Source: Mucilaginibacter tundrae (GTDB lineage: Bacteria > Bacteroidota > Bacteroidia > Sphingobacteriales > Sphingobacteriaceae). Taken from it: a stretch of 64,000 nt of DNA. The stretch lies in contig NZ_JACCBZ010000013.1 of assembly GCF_013408825.1 (NCBI RefSeq), forward strand, positions 26,080 to 90,079. The letters run 5' to 3'. The position numbers and the translations under genes are program-made. Under the pieces are notes generated by a model, which made no database searches, had not been told where the DNA came from, and was given only the letters and a program-made list of their open reading frames with translations. This document shows positions 48,146-58,453 of the stretch, in pieces (position 1 is the stretch's first letter; every line of letters begins with the position of its first letter).

Positions 48146-51142
48146 ATGAAAAACACTTACTTAATCAAGTATGTATTCCTTTTGTTATTCGTTTTTTCGG
48201 CAACTATTGTATTTGCACAAACTGGTGCGGTTACAGGTAAAGTTGTTGATGAAACAAACCAACCGTTACCGGGCGCTACCGTTACGGTAAAAGGAACACA
48301 ACAAGGCGCCCAAACGGATGCCTATGGTAATTTCCGCTTAACAAGAGTTTCAGGAACGGTTACTTTACAAGTAACATTTGTCGGTTACCAATCTTTGGAG
48401 AAAACTGTAAATGTTTCCGGGAACGTTACCGTAAACTTTAATTTACTGCCTACAGCCAATGATTTAAATGAGGTTGTAGTAATTGGTTATGGTACCGAAA
48501 AGAAAAAGGATTTAACAGGAGCAATCGCAACTGTTACAGCTAAGGATTTTAATACCGGAGATGTAACCACCCCTGAGCAGTTAATACAGGGTAAAGTTGC
48601 AGGTGTTTCTATCATATCAAATGACGGTTCTCCTGGATCAGGCAGCCAGATATTAATTCGTGGCGGCGCCTCAGTGAACGGAAGTAACCAGCCGTTGATC
48701 GTGATAGATGGTGTGCCTTTAAGTAATGACGCTATTGCAGGCGCTTCAAACCCGTTGGATTTGATCAATCCGAACGATATAGCCACATTTTCTATATTGA
48801 AGGATGCTTCAGCTGCTGCTATTTATGGTAATAGGGCATCAAATGGTGTAATTATTATAACCACCAAAAAAGGAAAAGCCGGTAAACCGGTAATTAACTT
48901 CAGCACCCAATTATCAGTAAGTAAACTAACAAAAGAAGCACCTGTATTATCAGCGAATCAATTTCGCACCTATATAAAAGCTAACGGCGATAGTGCACAG
49001 ATTGCTCAGTTAGGCACAGCTAACACTGACTGGCAAAAAGAAATTTACCAAACAGCAGTTAGCAATGACAATAACCTAAGCGTGTCGGGTACTACCGGAA
49101 TTTTACCATACCGTGTTTCTGTTGGTTACGACGATCAGAACGGTATATTAAAAACCAATACCCTGAATCGTTATACAGTTGGTCTTAACTTAAGCCCGAG
49201 CTTTTTTACCGATCACTTGAAAATTGACCTGAATTTTTTGGGTTCACAACAAAAACAACGATTTCCTAATACTGGTGCTATTGGTTCTGCAAACAGCTTT
49301 AATCCTACAGATCCCGTTTATTCAGGCAATAAAAATTTTGGTGGTTATTATGAGATTTTGGATCCAACCTCTTCTGATGGATTAAAATCATTGGCCCCAT
49401 TGAATCCACTCGGCTTGCTGGAAGAAGAACAGAACAGGAGTACTGCTTACAGGGGTATTGGTAGTCTGGCAGCAGATTATAAGCTGCATTTCTTTCCTGA
49501 TGTACACGTTAACGTAAGTTATGGTTATGACGGATCAAATGGTTCGGGTTATACCGATTATCCAGCTTATGCGGCATCACAATTTCCGGGTACAAAAGAT
49601 GCAAATGGTGTACTTCAACAAGGCTCAAACACGCAATATAAATCTACAGTAGGCAACACCACTTTAGATGCGCATTTAAGCTATTCGCATGATTTTAAAT
49701 CAGCCAAAAGCCATGTTGACGCTGTTGCAGGTTATTCAGACCAGAATTTTTCAACAACTACCTATAACTATGCTACCTATTTTGGTAATGGCGAAGTAAA
49801 TCCAACTACTATACCAACTTACGCCACAGGCATAGGTCAGTATGACCTTACTTCAATTTATGGAAGGTTAAATTATGCATATGATGATAAATATTTATTA
49901 ACAGGTACCATTCGTAGTGACGTTTCTACCAGGTTTGCGCCCGGTATACGTACCGCTACTTTCCCGTCAGTCGCTGGCGCCTGGGTGTTGAGCAATGAAG
50001 ACTTTTTAAGAGGAAACAACACCCTGACAAATTTAAAATTGCGGGTAGGCTGGGGTAAAACCGGTAACGAGGACGGGATAGGTGATTATGAATATTTATC
50101 CGATTACTCATTAAGTGCCACTACAGCGCAGTACCAACTTGGAAATACCTTTTATCAATATTTAAGGCCAGGAGCTTTCTATCCGGGCAGAACCTGGGAG
50201 CAAACAGCAACCACCAACGCAGGTATTGATTATGGTTTCTTAAATGGCCGTATTTCAGGTAGCATTGATTTTTACTACCGTACAACTGAACACTTACTTG
50301 CTACTATCAGCGAACCTGCATTAACAAATTTTGCTAATTCTATTATTGCTAACGTGGGCAATATGCAGGATAAAGGTGTTGAATTTAACATCACCGGCGA
50401 ACTTATCGCTACCAAGGATATATCATGGACAGCAAATATAAACATGACTATTAACAGGAATAAGATTACCAATTTGACCCTGATTAATGGCCAGAGCACT
50501 AACGGTTTGCCAACAGGTGGTATTTCAGGGGGTGTAGGTACAAACATTCAAATAAACCAGGTAGGCCTTACCAAATATTCTTTTTTAACTTACCAGCAAG
50601 TGTATGGTGCAAACGGAAAACCACTTGAGGGCGTTTATGTTGACCAAAATGGCGACGGACAAATCACCAGCGCGGACCTTGTTGCAAACCACAGCCCTGA
50701 CCCGCAGGAATATTTTGGTTTCAATTCTGATTTCAGGTATAAAAAATGGAGCATAGGTTTTTCTGCACGTGCAAATTTTGGGAATTATGTATATAATAAC
50801 ATTGCCTCAAGTACCGGTATTCAAACTAATTTCCTAAACGGGTTGGGAATTATTGAAAATGGTTCAAGCAATGTGTTAAAATCCGGTTTTACCAGTGCGC
50901 AGTATTTGTCTGACTATTACCTGGAAAATGCTTCATTCTTTAGGATGGATAATACACATATTGGTTATAACTTTGGTAAAGTGTTGAAAAACACCGGCGA
51001 CCTTAAAATTACCGGTAATGTGCAAAACGTATTTATCATTACAAAATATACCGGTGTAGATCCAGAGTCGACCACAGGTATTGATAACAATCAATATCCA
51101 AGGCCAAGGACATATACATTAGGATTAAACCTTACACTTTAA
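48146..51142 (+). CDS. SusC-type TonB-dependent outer-membrane transporter
   Basis: 998 aa. Signal peptide ending IVFAQ, CarboxypepD_reg-like domain (about 27-110, GKVVDETNQPLPGATVTVKG), TonB plug with EVVVIGYGTEKKKDLTGAI (about 113-131) and LIVIDGVPLSN, then a 22-strand barrel. Exports nothing; it imports oligosaccharides powered by TonB, working as a pair with the SusD protein encoded 30 bp downstream. Context (GH13, GH65) says the ligand is starch-derived maltodextrin. No N-terminal STN domain, so no FecR/sigma signalling through this receptor. Confidence 0.96.
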   Translation: MKNTYLIKYVFLLLFVFSATIVFAQTGAVTGKVVDETNQPLPGATVTVKGTQQGAQTDAYGNFRLTRVSGTVTLQVTFVGYQSLEKTVNVSGNVTVNFNLLPTANDLNEVVVIGYGTEKKKDLTGAIATVTAKDFNTGDVTTPEQLIQGKVAGVSIISNDGSPGSGSQILIRGGASVNGSNQPLIVIDGVPLSNDAIAGASNPLDLINPNDIATFSILKDASAAAIYGNRASNGVIIITTKKGKAGKPVINFSTQLSVSKLTKEAPVLSANQFRTYIKANGDSAQIAQLGTANTDWQKEIYQTAVSNDNNLSVSGTTGILPYRVSVGYDDQNGILKTNTLNRYTVGLNLSPSFFTDHLKIDLNFLGSQQKQRFPNTGAIGSANSFNPTDPVYSGNKNFGGYYEILDPTSSDGLKSLAPLNPLGLLEEEQNRSTAYRGIGSLAADYKLHFFPDVHVNVSYGYDGSNGSGYTDYPAYAASQFPGTKDANGVLQQGSNTQYKSTVGNTTLDAHLSYSHDFKSAKSHVDAVAGYSDQNFSTTTYNYATYFGNGEVNPTTIPTYATGIGQYDLTSIYGRLNYAYDDKYLLTGTIRSDVSTRFAPGIRTATFPSVAGAWVLSNEDFLRGNNTLTNLKLRVGWGKTGNEDGIGDYEYLSDYSLSATTAQYQLGNTFYQYLRPGAFYPGRTWEQTATTNAGIDYGFLNGRISGSIDFYYRTTEHLLATISEPALTNFANSIIANVGNMQDKGVEFNITGELIATKDISWTANINMTINRNKITNLTLINGQSTNGLPTGGISGGVGTNIQINQVGLTKYSFLTYQQVYGANGKPLEGVYVDQNGDGQITSADLVANHSPDPQEYFGFNSDFRYKKWSIGFSARANFGNYVYNNIASSTGIQTNFLNGLGIIENGSSNVLKSGFTSAQYLSDYYLENASFFRMDNTHIGYNFGKVLKNTGDLKITGNVQNVFIITKYTGVDPESTTGIDNNQYPRPRTYTLGLNLTL

Positions 51143-51172
51143 AATTTTAATTGATTTACAATATAAATTGAT

Positions 51173-52819
51173 ATGAAAAGAAATTCAATACAATTGATGT
51201 TATTAGCGGGGATTGCAACCTTTAGCATAACATCATGCAAAAAAAACCTTATCCTCACTCCCAATAATCAGTTGTCTTCTGCGCAAGTGTTCAGCACAGC
51301 TGCAGGTTATACCGAAGCAATGGCTAAAGTTTACGGCGCCTATGCTACAACCGGAAATACAGGCCCCGCCGGTAGCCCCGATATACAGGGTGTTGATGAA
51401 GGTACATCTGACTTTTGGCGTGAATTCTGGAACTGCGAGGAATTGACTACAGACGAAGCGGTTATTACATATACTGACCCTGGTGTGCAGGACCTGCATA
51501 ACATGGTTTGGGATGCAAATAACCAGATTTCCCAGGGTTTATATTACCGCTCACTATACCAGATCACGTTGTGTAATAATTTTTTACAACAATCTACCCC
51601 TGCTATAGTAGCAAGCCATGGAATTACCGGTGCTGACGCCACAAATATCGCCAATTACGCTTTAGAGGCCCGTTTTTTACGCGCTTATCAATACTGGGTG
51701 TTAATGGATGTATTTGGCAACCCGCCATTCGCTACTGAAACATTCAAAATAGGATCAGGTATTCCTCCTCAAACCACAAGAAAAGCACTTTACGCTTATA
51801 TTGTAGGTGAACTAAAAGCTATTGAAACATTATTGCCTGCCCCTAATAAAAACCTTTACGGCCGGGTAGATCAGGGTGCAGTTTGGGCACTATTAGCACG
51901 TATTTATTTAAATGCAGGGATATATACAGGTACACCTGATTATACTGATGCTATCACGTATTGTAACAAGCTTATCTCTTCAAATGCTTATGGCTTAATA
52001 CCTAATTATCAGAACTTGATGCTTGCCAATAACAATTTAAATACCATACCAGGCGGTGGTTCCACAAGTGAATTTATACTAACCATAAATTATGATGGCG
52101 TAAAATCCAATGGGTATGGCGGTTCGCAATATATGACCTTTGCCGAGGTTGGCGGCTCAATGCCTGTTACTGACTTTGGTATCAGCGGCGGATATGCCGG
52201 TATGAGAACAACCAGCAATCTCCTTAATCTTTTCCCTGCTAATGCTACTACAGATGGATCACAATTTCCAAGTAATGGAAATCCTGATACACGTGCAGAA
52301 TTCTGGTACCCTGGGCAAACTACTGGAATTGCCAGCCTTACTACATTTGCTGATGGTATACCATCATGTAAATTCAGAGACGTAACATCCAACGGCACAC
52401 CAACATCAAGTGAATCATTTACCGATATGGATCTCCCTTTGTTCCGCTTACCGGAAATATACCTGATTTATGCCGAAGCAGAAATTCGCTTAAATGGCAG
52501 CCCTGATGCTAATTCAGTAAACTATGTAAATTTAATACGTGAACGTGCGTATAATGGCAATAAAGCTGCAGCGGATATCACTTCAGAACAGCTTACTTTA
52601 CAGTTTATTTTGGATGAAAGAGCGCGTGAGCTATACTGGGAAGGTTTCAGACGTACAGATTTGATCCGTTACGGTATGTTCACCGGTTCAAACTATCTTT
52701 GGCCATGGAAAGGTGGTATTGCTGGAGGAACAAGCGTTGCCGATTACAGGACACTATTCCCTTTACCTGAAACAGATTTGGCTGCTAATCCTAACCTTAA
52801 ACAAAATACAGGTTATTAA
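51173..52819 (+). CDS. SusD/RagB-family glycan-binding lipoprotein
   Basis: 548 aa. Lipoprotein signal ending SITSC (Cys22). SusD TPR-rich fold: LEARFLRAYQYWVLMDVFGN (about 163-182), YGRVDQGAVWALLARIYLNAG, and the C-terminal RLPEIYLIYAEAEIRLNG ... LDERARELYWEGFRRTDLIRYG hallmark. Surface lid of the SusC transporter that captures maltodextrin. Second gene of the sus-like operon. Confidence 0.96.
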   Translation: MKRNSIQLMLLAGIATFSITSCKKNLILTPNNQLSSAQVFSTAAGYTEAMAKVYGAYATTGNTGPAGSPDIQGVDEGTSDFWREFWNCEELTTDEAVITYTDPGVQDLHNMVWDANNQISQGLYYRSLYQITLCNNFLQQSTPAIVASHGITGADATNIANYALEARFLRAYQYWVLMDVFGNPPFATETFKIGSGIPPQTTRKALYAYIVGELKAIETLLPAPNKNLYGRVDQGAVWALLARIYLNAGIYTGTPDYTDAITYCNKLISSNAYGLIPNYQNLMLANNNLNTIPGGGSTSEFILTINYDGVKSNGYGGSQYMTFAEVGGSMPVTDFGISGGYAGMRTTSNLLNLFPANATTDGSQFPSNGNPDTRAEFWYPGQTTGIASLTTFADGIPSCKFRDVTSNGTPTSSESFTDMDLPLFRLPEIYLIYAEAEIRLNGSPDANSVNYVNLIRERAYNGNKAAADITSEQLTLQFILDERARELYWEGFRRTDLIRYGMFTGSNYLWPWKGGIAGGTSVADYRTLFPLPETDLAANPNLKQNTGY

Positions 52820-52870
52820 AATATAAAAAGTCGACCCTTTGTTATAAGTGTTAATTTAAAAAGACAAAAT

Positions 52871-54001
52871 ATGAAAAAATTATTAACGGGTTTTTTAACT
52901 CTTAGCAGTGTGGCACTGCTCATGATGTCCTCATGTAAAAAGAATGACAAGATGGTAACGGATGCAGGTAGCCAGGCCGGCACGCTGTCATCTTCTACTA
53001 CCAGCCTTGTTTTACAACAATCGATGGTTGTTGATACCAGTGCTGTAATTACGTTCAATTTTACAGCGCCAAAAATCACCTTTAAATCTGCAACATTGAT
53101 CGATCAATTACAGGTTGATGTACCGAGTGACAATTGGAAAAGCCCAACAGCAATTTCAGTGAGCAGTACTGCTACTTCGCAAGGCTTCAGCACATTGGTG
53201 TTTGATAAGCTTTTATTGGCTCTGAATTTACCTGTAGGCGTGCCAACTAAGGTAAACATTCGTTTATCAAACGGCCTTAGTACCGAAAGCGCCCTATACT
53301 CAAACGTAATTTCGCTTACCGTTACACCAATCAACCTGGTATCATATATATATATAGTAGGACAATTTAACGGTTATAGTACTACAGCTCCGGATAGTTT
53401 GCAGTCAGCTACCAGCAATGGAATTTATACCGGCATAATAGATATGCCTGCAGGTAATAACCAATTTTTAATTTTACCGCAAAAAAACTTTAATAACAAA
53501 TATGCTACTACTTTAAGCCCGGCTACTACGGCTGATTCTATTACCTACGCAGTAGAATATGTAACAGGCGGCGGCAATAATTTAGTGGCACCTTCTGCAG
53601 GCGGCTACTATTTTATAACGCTTAATACTAACACTAACATGATCACTATTGTACAAACAGATTCTTACAGCGCAATTGGTAGCTCAACGCCGCCTTTAGG
53701 TAATGGATTTAGTGTAGATAATCCTATGAAATACGTAAACGGTGACCAGGCATGGGAGATAACGACACCGATGCCTGAGACTGGCGGTTTTAAAATTCGC
53801 CAAAATGACGATTGGACTTTTAGCTGGGGAACAATTGCAACACCTGATGGCGTAACATTAACAGACAACGGAGGTGGTAATATCCCTGTAAATGCCGTTG
53901 GAACTTACAAGATCACTTTTACTATTGCTCCAACCGATTACAGCATTGCCGGACCGCCAAAGCCACCGGTAACAGCAAAATATACGCTTGTACAACAATA
54001 A
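52871..54001 (+). CDS. SusE/SusF-type starch-binding lipoprotein
   Basis: 376 aa. Lipoprotein signal with MMSSC (Cys21). N-terminal SusE domain (about 35-150; SSSTTSLVLQQSMVVDTSAV, FKSATLIDQLQVDV) followed by two CBM-like repeats, visible as IYIVGQFNGYSTTAPDSL and WEITTPMPETGGFKIRQNDDW. Surface lipoprotein that holds starch near SusCD. Third gene of the operon; a terminator-like hairpin separates it from the GH13 gene. Confidence 0.9.
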   Translation: MKKLLTGFLTLSSVALLMMSSCKKNDKMVTDAGSQAGTLSSSTTSLVLQQSMVVDTSAVITFNFTAPKITFKSATLIDQLQVDVPSDNWKSPTAISVSSTATSQGFSTLVFDKLLLALNLPVGVPTKVNIRLSNGLSTESALYSNVISLTVTPINLVSYIYIVGQFNGYSTTAPDSLQSATSNGIYTGIIDMPAGNNQFLILPQKNFNNKYATTLSPATTADSITYAVEYVTGGGNNLVAPSAGGYYFITLNTNTNMITIVQTDSYSAIGSSTPPLGNGFSVDNPMKYVNGDQAWEITTPMPETGGFKIRQNDDWTFSWGTIATPDGVTLTDNGGGNIPVNAVGTYKITFTIAPTDYSIAGPPKPPVTAKYTLVQQ

Positions 54002-54020
54002 AGTATTATACAGATACCAT

Positions 54021-54056
54021 TATAACAAACCCGCCGCAAAGGGCGGGTTTGTTATA
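54021..54056 (+). terminator. Strong hairpin between susE and the GH13 gene
   Basis: TATAACAAACCCGCC pairs perfectly with GGCGGGTTTGTTATA (15 bp, 6-nt loop). The tail is A/T mixed rather than pure T, so it may be a partial terminator that lowers enzyme expression relative to the binding proteins, or an mRNA-protecting hairpin. Confidence 0.6.
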
Positions 54057-54109
54057 AATAATAAAACCTAAACGGTATTACCCCATCCGTTTGCAAATAT
54101 TCTATTACC

Positions 54110-55963
54110 ATGAAATTAAAATTTGCTGTCGTTATTTTCTTTGTATCGCTAACTGCAAATGTATTTGCACAAATACCGGCACTTGAACGTGTTGAACCCA
54201 TGTTTTGGTGGGTTGGTATGAAAAACCCTAAACTCCAGTTAATTGTACATGGTGATAAAATAGCAGATCGCATAGTTAAACTTAGTTACCCAGGCGTAAA
54301 GCTTACACAGGTACATAAAGTTGAAAATCCAAACTACTTATTTTTGGATCTGGATATATCAGCAACCGCTAAACCGGGCGCGTTTACTATATTTTTTGTA
54401 AAACCGGGTTCAGCAAATCTTCAGTATAAATATGAATTAAAACAACGCGACCACTCCCCCAATCGGGCACAGGGTGTTACCGACAAAGATTTAATTTATT
54501 TGATCATGCCTGATCGCTTTTCAAACGGCGACCCATCAAATGATTCTGTCGCTGGCATGAGGGAAATGAAAGTTGACCGCAACCAGATGTATGCCCGCCA
54601 CGGTGGTGATATACAGGGTGTGATGAATCACCTGGATTATTTAAAAGATCTGGGTGTTACCACTGTATGGCTAACTCCTGAAATTACTAATGATATGCCA
54701 CATGCATCCTACCACGGTTACGCGGTAACAGATCATTATTACGTTGACCCCCGTTTTGGTACAAATGCATTATATAAAGCTTTTGTAGATAAATGCCACG
54801 CCATGGGTTTAAAAGTGATTAAAGACTTAGTGCATAATCACTCTGGGATAAATGATTATTTTATTAAAGATATGCCCATGAAAAGCTGGGTGCATCAATG
54901 GCCTAAGTATACCAATTCAAACTTTAGGGATGCCGCGGTGATGGATCCTCACGGGTCTGCCATCGATAAAAAGATAATGCTGGATGGCTGGTTCGATCAC
55001 AGTATGGCCGATATGAACGAGAATAATCCTTATGTGCAGAACTATCTTACCCAAAATCACATTTGGTGGGTGGAATATGCCGGGGTTGATGGTTTCCGTT
55101 TAGATACCTACCCTTACAATGATGCCGAATACATGGCTGATTGGGCGAGAAAGGTTAAAGCCGAATTCCCTCATTTATCTATTTATGGCGAAACCTTGGT
55201 GTGGTCAGTTGCCAACCAGGCTTATTTTACACAAGGAAATACAGTTAACCGCGGTTTTGATACAGAGTTGCCGGGAGTAGTTGATTCGCAGGTGAAAGAT
55301 GCGTTGGCCGAAGCGCTTAACGGTAAAGAAGGTTGGACAGACGGCGTTAACAGATTATACTTGGTATTATCACAGGACTTTTTATACCAGGACCCAACCC
55401 GTAACGTGGTGTTTTTAGATAACCATGATATGAGTCGTTTTTATTCAGTGGTCGGTCAGGATTTCAATAAATACAAAGCTGGTATGGCTTTACTTTTAAC
55501 CACTCGTGGTATACCGCAAATGTATTATGGCGATGAAATTTTAATGAAGGGATACTCCAATCCCGATGGTTTGGTAAGAGCTGATTTTCCGGGTGGGTGG
55601 CCAGGCGATAAGGCTGATAAATTCACAAATGAAGGTCGTACCGATTCAGAAAGAATGGCATTTAACTATGTGCGTACCTTGGCTAACTATCGCAAAGCAA
55701 CTCCTGCCTTGCAGACCGGTAAGCTAATGCAATATATTCCTCAAAAAGGTATCTATGTTTACTTTAGGTACGATGCAGCCAAAACCATAATGGTAATTTA
55801 TAACGGCGAAACAAAAGAACAGAGCCTTGAAACAGATAGGTTTAATGAGCGTACAGCCGGATTTACCAGGGCAACAAATGTTATAAGTCATGAAAATATA
55901 GCTAACATTCAGTCAATAACAATACCGGGTAAAACAACTTTAGTGCTTGAATTAAAGAAATAG
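54110..55963 (+). CDS. GH13 alpha-amylase/neopullulanase-type enzyme, exported (SusA-like)
   Basis: 617 aa. Signal peptide ending NVFAQ, an N-terminal cyclomaltodextrinase-type beta domain (about 22-115), the GH13 barrel and a C-terminal beta domain. Catalytic residues: nucleophile Asp332 in DGFRLDTYPY, acid/base Glu361 in YGETLVW, Asp440 in FLDNHDM. Cleaves alpha-1,4 (and possibly 1,6) bonds of imported maltodextrins in the periplasm. Fourth gene of the locus. Confidence 0.95.
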   Translation: MKLKFAVVIFFVSLTANVFAQIPALERVEPMFWWVGMKNPKLQLIVHGDKIADRIVKLSYPGVKLTQVHKVENPNYLFLDLDISATAKPGAFTIFFVKPGSANLQYKYELKQRDHSPNRAQGVTDKDLIYLIMPDRFSNGDPSNDSVAGMREMKVDRNQMYARHGGDIQGVMNHLDYLKDLGVTTVWLTPEITNDMPHASYHGYAVTDHYYVDPRFGTNALYKAFVDKCHAMGLKVIKDLVHNHSGINDYFIKDMPMKSWVHQWPKYTNSNFRDAAVMDPHGSAIDKKIMLDGWFDHSMADMNENNPYVQNYLTQNHIWWVEYAGVDGFRLDTYPYNDAEYMADWARKVKAEFPHLSIYGETLVWSVANQAYFTQGNTVNRGFDTELPGVVDSQVKDALAEALNGKEGWTDGVNRLYLVLSQDFLYQDPTRNVVFLDNHDMSRFYSVVGQDFNKYKAGMALLLTTRGIPQMYYGDEILMKGYSNPDGLVRADFPGGWPGDKADKFTNEGRTDSERMAFNYVRTLANYRKATPALQTGKLMQYIPQKGIYVYFRYDAAKTIMVIYNGETKEQSLETDRFNERTAGFTRATNVISHENIANIQSITIPGKTTLVLELKK

Positions 55964-56025
55964 GCGCTATTTAAAAATCAACTAAAACAATAACCATTAC
56001 TCGCAGCGAAGGAATAATTTAGCAG

Positions 56026-58347
56026 ATGAAGAACTACATTAAGGCAGATGAATGGCAAATAATAGAAGAGGGTTTCGATCCAAAGCTTAATGAAATATCA
56101 GAGAGCCTTTTTAGCATAGGCAATGGCCATATGGGGCAACGCGCTAATTTTGAAGAAGCATACTCAGGCAAAACACTACAAGGAAATTATATAGCAGGTG
56201 TCTATTATCCGGATAAAACGAGGGTTGGCTGGTGGAAAAACGGTTATCCGGAAAACTTCGCTAAAGTATTAAATGCCGCAAACTGGATAGGAATCGATAT
56301 AAACATCGAAAATGAACAACTTGACCTGGCAACATGTAAAGTACTTGATTTTAAAAGAGTATTAAACATGCGCGAAGGCTATCTGCAACGCACCTTTATC
56401 GCTGAACTAAAAAGCGGCAAACAAATAAAGGTAAATGCTAAACGATTTTGCAGCATTGTAGATGAAGAAGCTGGCGCTATAGAATATACGATCAGCCCGA
56501 TAAATTTTAGTGGTGCAATAACTATAAACGCCTATATAGATGGTGACATTGCCAACAAGGATTCTAATTACGATGAAAAGTTTTGGGATGCGGTAAATAG
56601 CGAGGCCAATAACAACGAAGCTTATTTAACGCTAAGAACTAAAAAGACTTTATACGAAGTTTGTACCGGTGCTTGTGCCCATGTGTATAAAAATGGCAAT
56701 CATGCCGGAGTGCGATATGTTGGTTCAGCTCAGGAAAAATATACGTCTACCATTATTAATGTAGATGCTAAACAAGGCGAAGGACTTTCGATATATAAAT
56801 ACGCGGTGAACGTGTCCTCACAAAATTATAAATCTGAGGATTTGCTATCGACCTGTAAAAAAATATTGAATGAAGTAAGCGCAAAAGGTTTTGATAACAT
56901 GTTAGCCGAACAGGCAGCAGCCTGGAAGGAAAAATGGAACGAAAGCGACATCATTATTGAAGGAGACGTAGCAGCTCAACAAGGCATCCGTTTCAATATT
57001 TTCCAATTAAATCAAACGTATACTGGTAAGGACGATCGTTTGAATATAGGCCCAAAGGGCTTCACTGGGGAAAAATACGGCGGCTCTACCTATTGGGATA
57101 CTGAAGCTTATTGTGTGCCATTTTATTTAGCTACGGCATCACAACAGGTAACTAAAAACCTGCTCATCTACCGTTACAAGCAACTTGATAAAGCTATTGA
57201 GAATGCCCAAAAGCTTGGGTTTAATAACGGGGCCGCTTTATACCCTATGGTAACTATGAATGGTGAAGAGTGCCATAACGAATGGGAAATTACTTTTGAA
57301 GAGATCCATCGCAACGGCGCTATAGCTTATGCCATTTATAATTATATTAACTATACGGGCGATATCGACTATTTACAGGAATACGGACTGGAAGTATTGA
57401 TTGGGATAGCGCGTTTTTGGGCGCAACGTGTAAACTGGAGCGAAAACAAAGGTAAATTTGTAATGCTGGGTGTAACCGGCCCTAATGAATACGAAAACAA
57501 CGTAAACAATAACTGGTATACCAGCACCATCGCTTGCTGGAGCATGGAATATGCGAGCGATGCCGTAAACTATGTAAAAGCAAATTCGGATAAAAAATAT
57601 CAGCAATTAATTAAAAAATTAAGCTTTAATGAGGCTGATGAAACTTCATCCTGGGATGATATTTGCAAAAACATGTACTTCCCTAAGGATGAAAATAAAA
57701 ACATCTTTTTGCAGCAGGATGGGTTTTTAGATAAGGAAATAATTCCGGTAAATTATCTTGATCCTGTCGAACGGCCATTGAACCAAAATTGGAGCTGGGA
57801 CAGGATACTGCGGTCATGCTATATTAAACAAGCCGATGTATTGCAGGGGCTTTATTTTTTCAGTGATAAATTTGATACGGAAACCTTACGAAGCAATTAT
57901 GAATTTTATGAACCACTAACGGTACATGAAAGTTCTTTGTCGCCTTGCGTGCATGCTATACTTGCAGCACGCCTGAGCAGGGAAGACGATGCTTATAATT
58001 TTTATTTGCGTACATCAAGGCTTGATCTGGATGATTACAATAATGATACGGAAGATGGTTTGCACATTACCTCAATGGCGGGTACATGGATGAGTGTGGT
58101 TGAAGGCTTTGCAGGTATGCAGGTAAAAAATGACAAATTAAGTTTTAGTCCGTTTTTACCAAATCAGTGGAAATCATATTCATTTAACATCACTTTCCGT
58201 GGGGCACTGATCAATGTGCTGATCAATACGGATGGTATTTGCTTAAGTAATTACTCAACCCATAATGTGAGGATAAATGTTTTTGATGAGCATTGCGATA
58301 TCAACTCAAACGCGCAAATTTTTGTAGCGCACAAAGTAAGGGTGTGA
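56026..58347 (+). CDS. GH65 family glycoside phosphorylase (maltose phosphorylase-like)
   Basis: 773 aa, no signal peptide, so cytosolic. N-terminal beta-sandwich (about 1-260), helical linker and (alpha/alpha)6 catalytic barrel with the general-acid region NGEECHNEWEITFEEIHRNG (about 408-427), GPKGFTGEKYGGSTYWDTEA and LTVHESSLSPCVHAILAA. GH65 phosphorolyses maltose, kojibiose or trehalose to beta-glucose-1-phosphate and glucose; the starch-locus context favours maltose. No beta-phosphoglucomutase gene, the usual partner, is found here. Last gene of the operon, followed by a very good terminator. Confidence 0.92.
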   Translation: MKNYIKADEWQIIEEGFDPKLNEISESLFSIGNGHMGQRANFEEAYSGKTLQGNYIAGVYYPDKTRVGWWKNGYPENFAKVLNAANWIGIDINIENEQLDLATCKVLDFKRVLNMREGYLQRTFIAELKSGKQIKVNAKRFCSIVDEEAGAIEYTISPINFSGAITINAYIDGDIANKDSNYDEKFWDAVNSEANNNEAYLTLRTKKTLYEVCTGACAHVYKNGNHAGVRYVGSAQEKYTSTIINVDAKQGEGLSIYKYAVNVSSQNYKSEDLLSTCKKILNEVSAKGFDNMLAEQAAAWKEKWNESDIIIEGDVAAQQGIRFNIFQLNQTYTGKDDRLNIGPKGFTGEKYGGSTYWDTEAYCVPFYLATASQQVTKNLLIYRYKQLDKAIENAQKLGFNNGAALYPMVTMNGEECHNEWEITFEEIHRNGAIAYAIYNYINYTGDIDYLQEYGLEVLIGIARFWAQRVNWSENKGKFVMLGVTGPNEYENNVNNNWYTSTIACWSMEYASDAVNYVKANSDKKYQQLIKKLSFNEADETSSWDDICKNMYFPKDENKNIFLQQDGFLDKEIIPVNYLDPVERPLNQNWSWDRILRSCYIKQADVLQGLYFFSDKFDTETLRSNYEFYEPLTVHESSLSPCVHAILAARLSREDDAYNFYLRTSRLDLDDYNNDTEDGLHITSMAGTWMSVVEGFAGMQVKNDKLSFSPFLPNQWKSYSFNITFRGALINVLINTDGICLSNYSTHNVRINVFDEHCDINSNAQIFVAHKVRV

Positions 58348-58363
58348 TAGAGAATCTAAACAT

Positions 58364-58403
58364 AAAAGGAAAGTCGGTATTATTAAATACCGACTTTCCT
58401 TTT
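58364..58403. terminator. Terminator of the sus-like operon
   Basis: AAAAGGAAAGTCGGTATT pairs perfectly with AATACCGACTTTCCTTTT (18 bp, 4-nt loop), with A- and T-runs inside the stem ends. Works for both the GH65 gene and the convergent sigma gene. Confidence 0.92.
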
Positions 58404-58453
58404 AAGATATGTTCATATTAAATAATTGTATTAATGGGATGCAATTTAATAGT

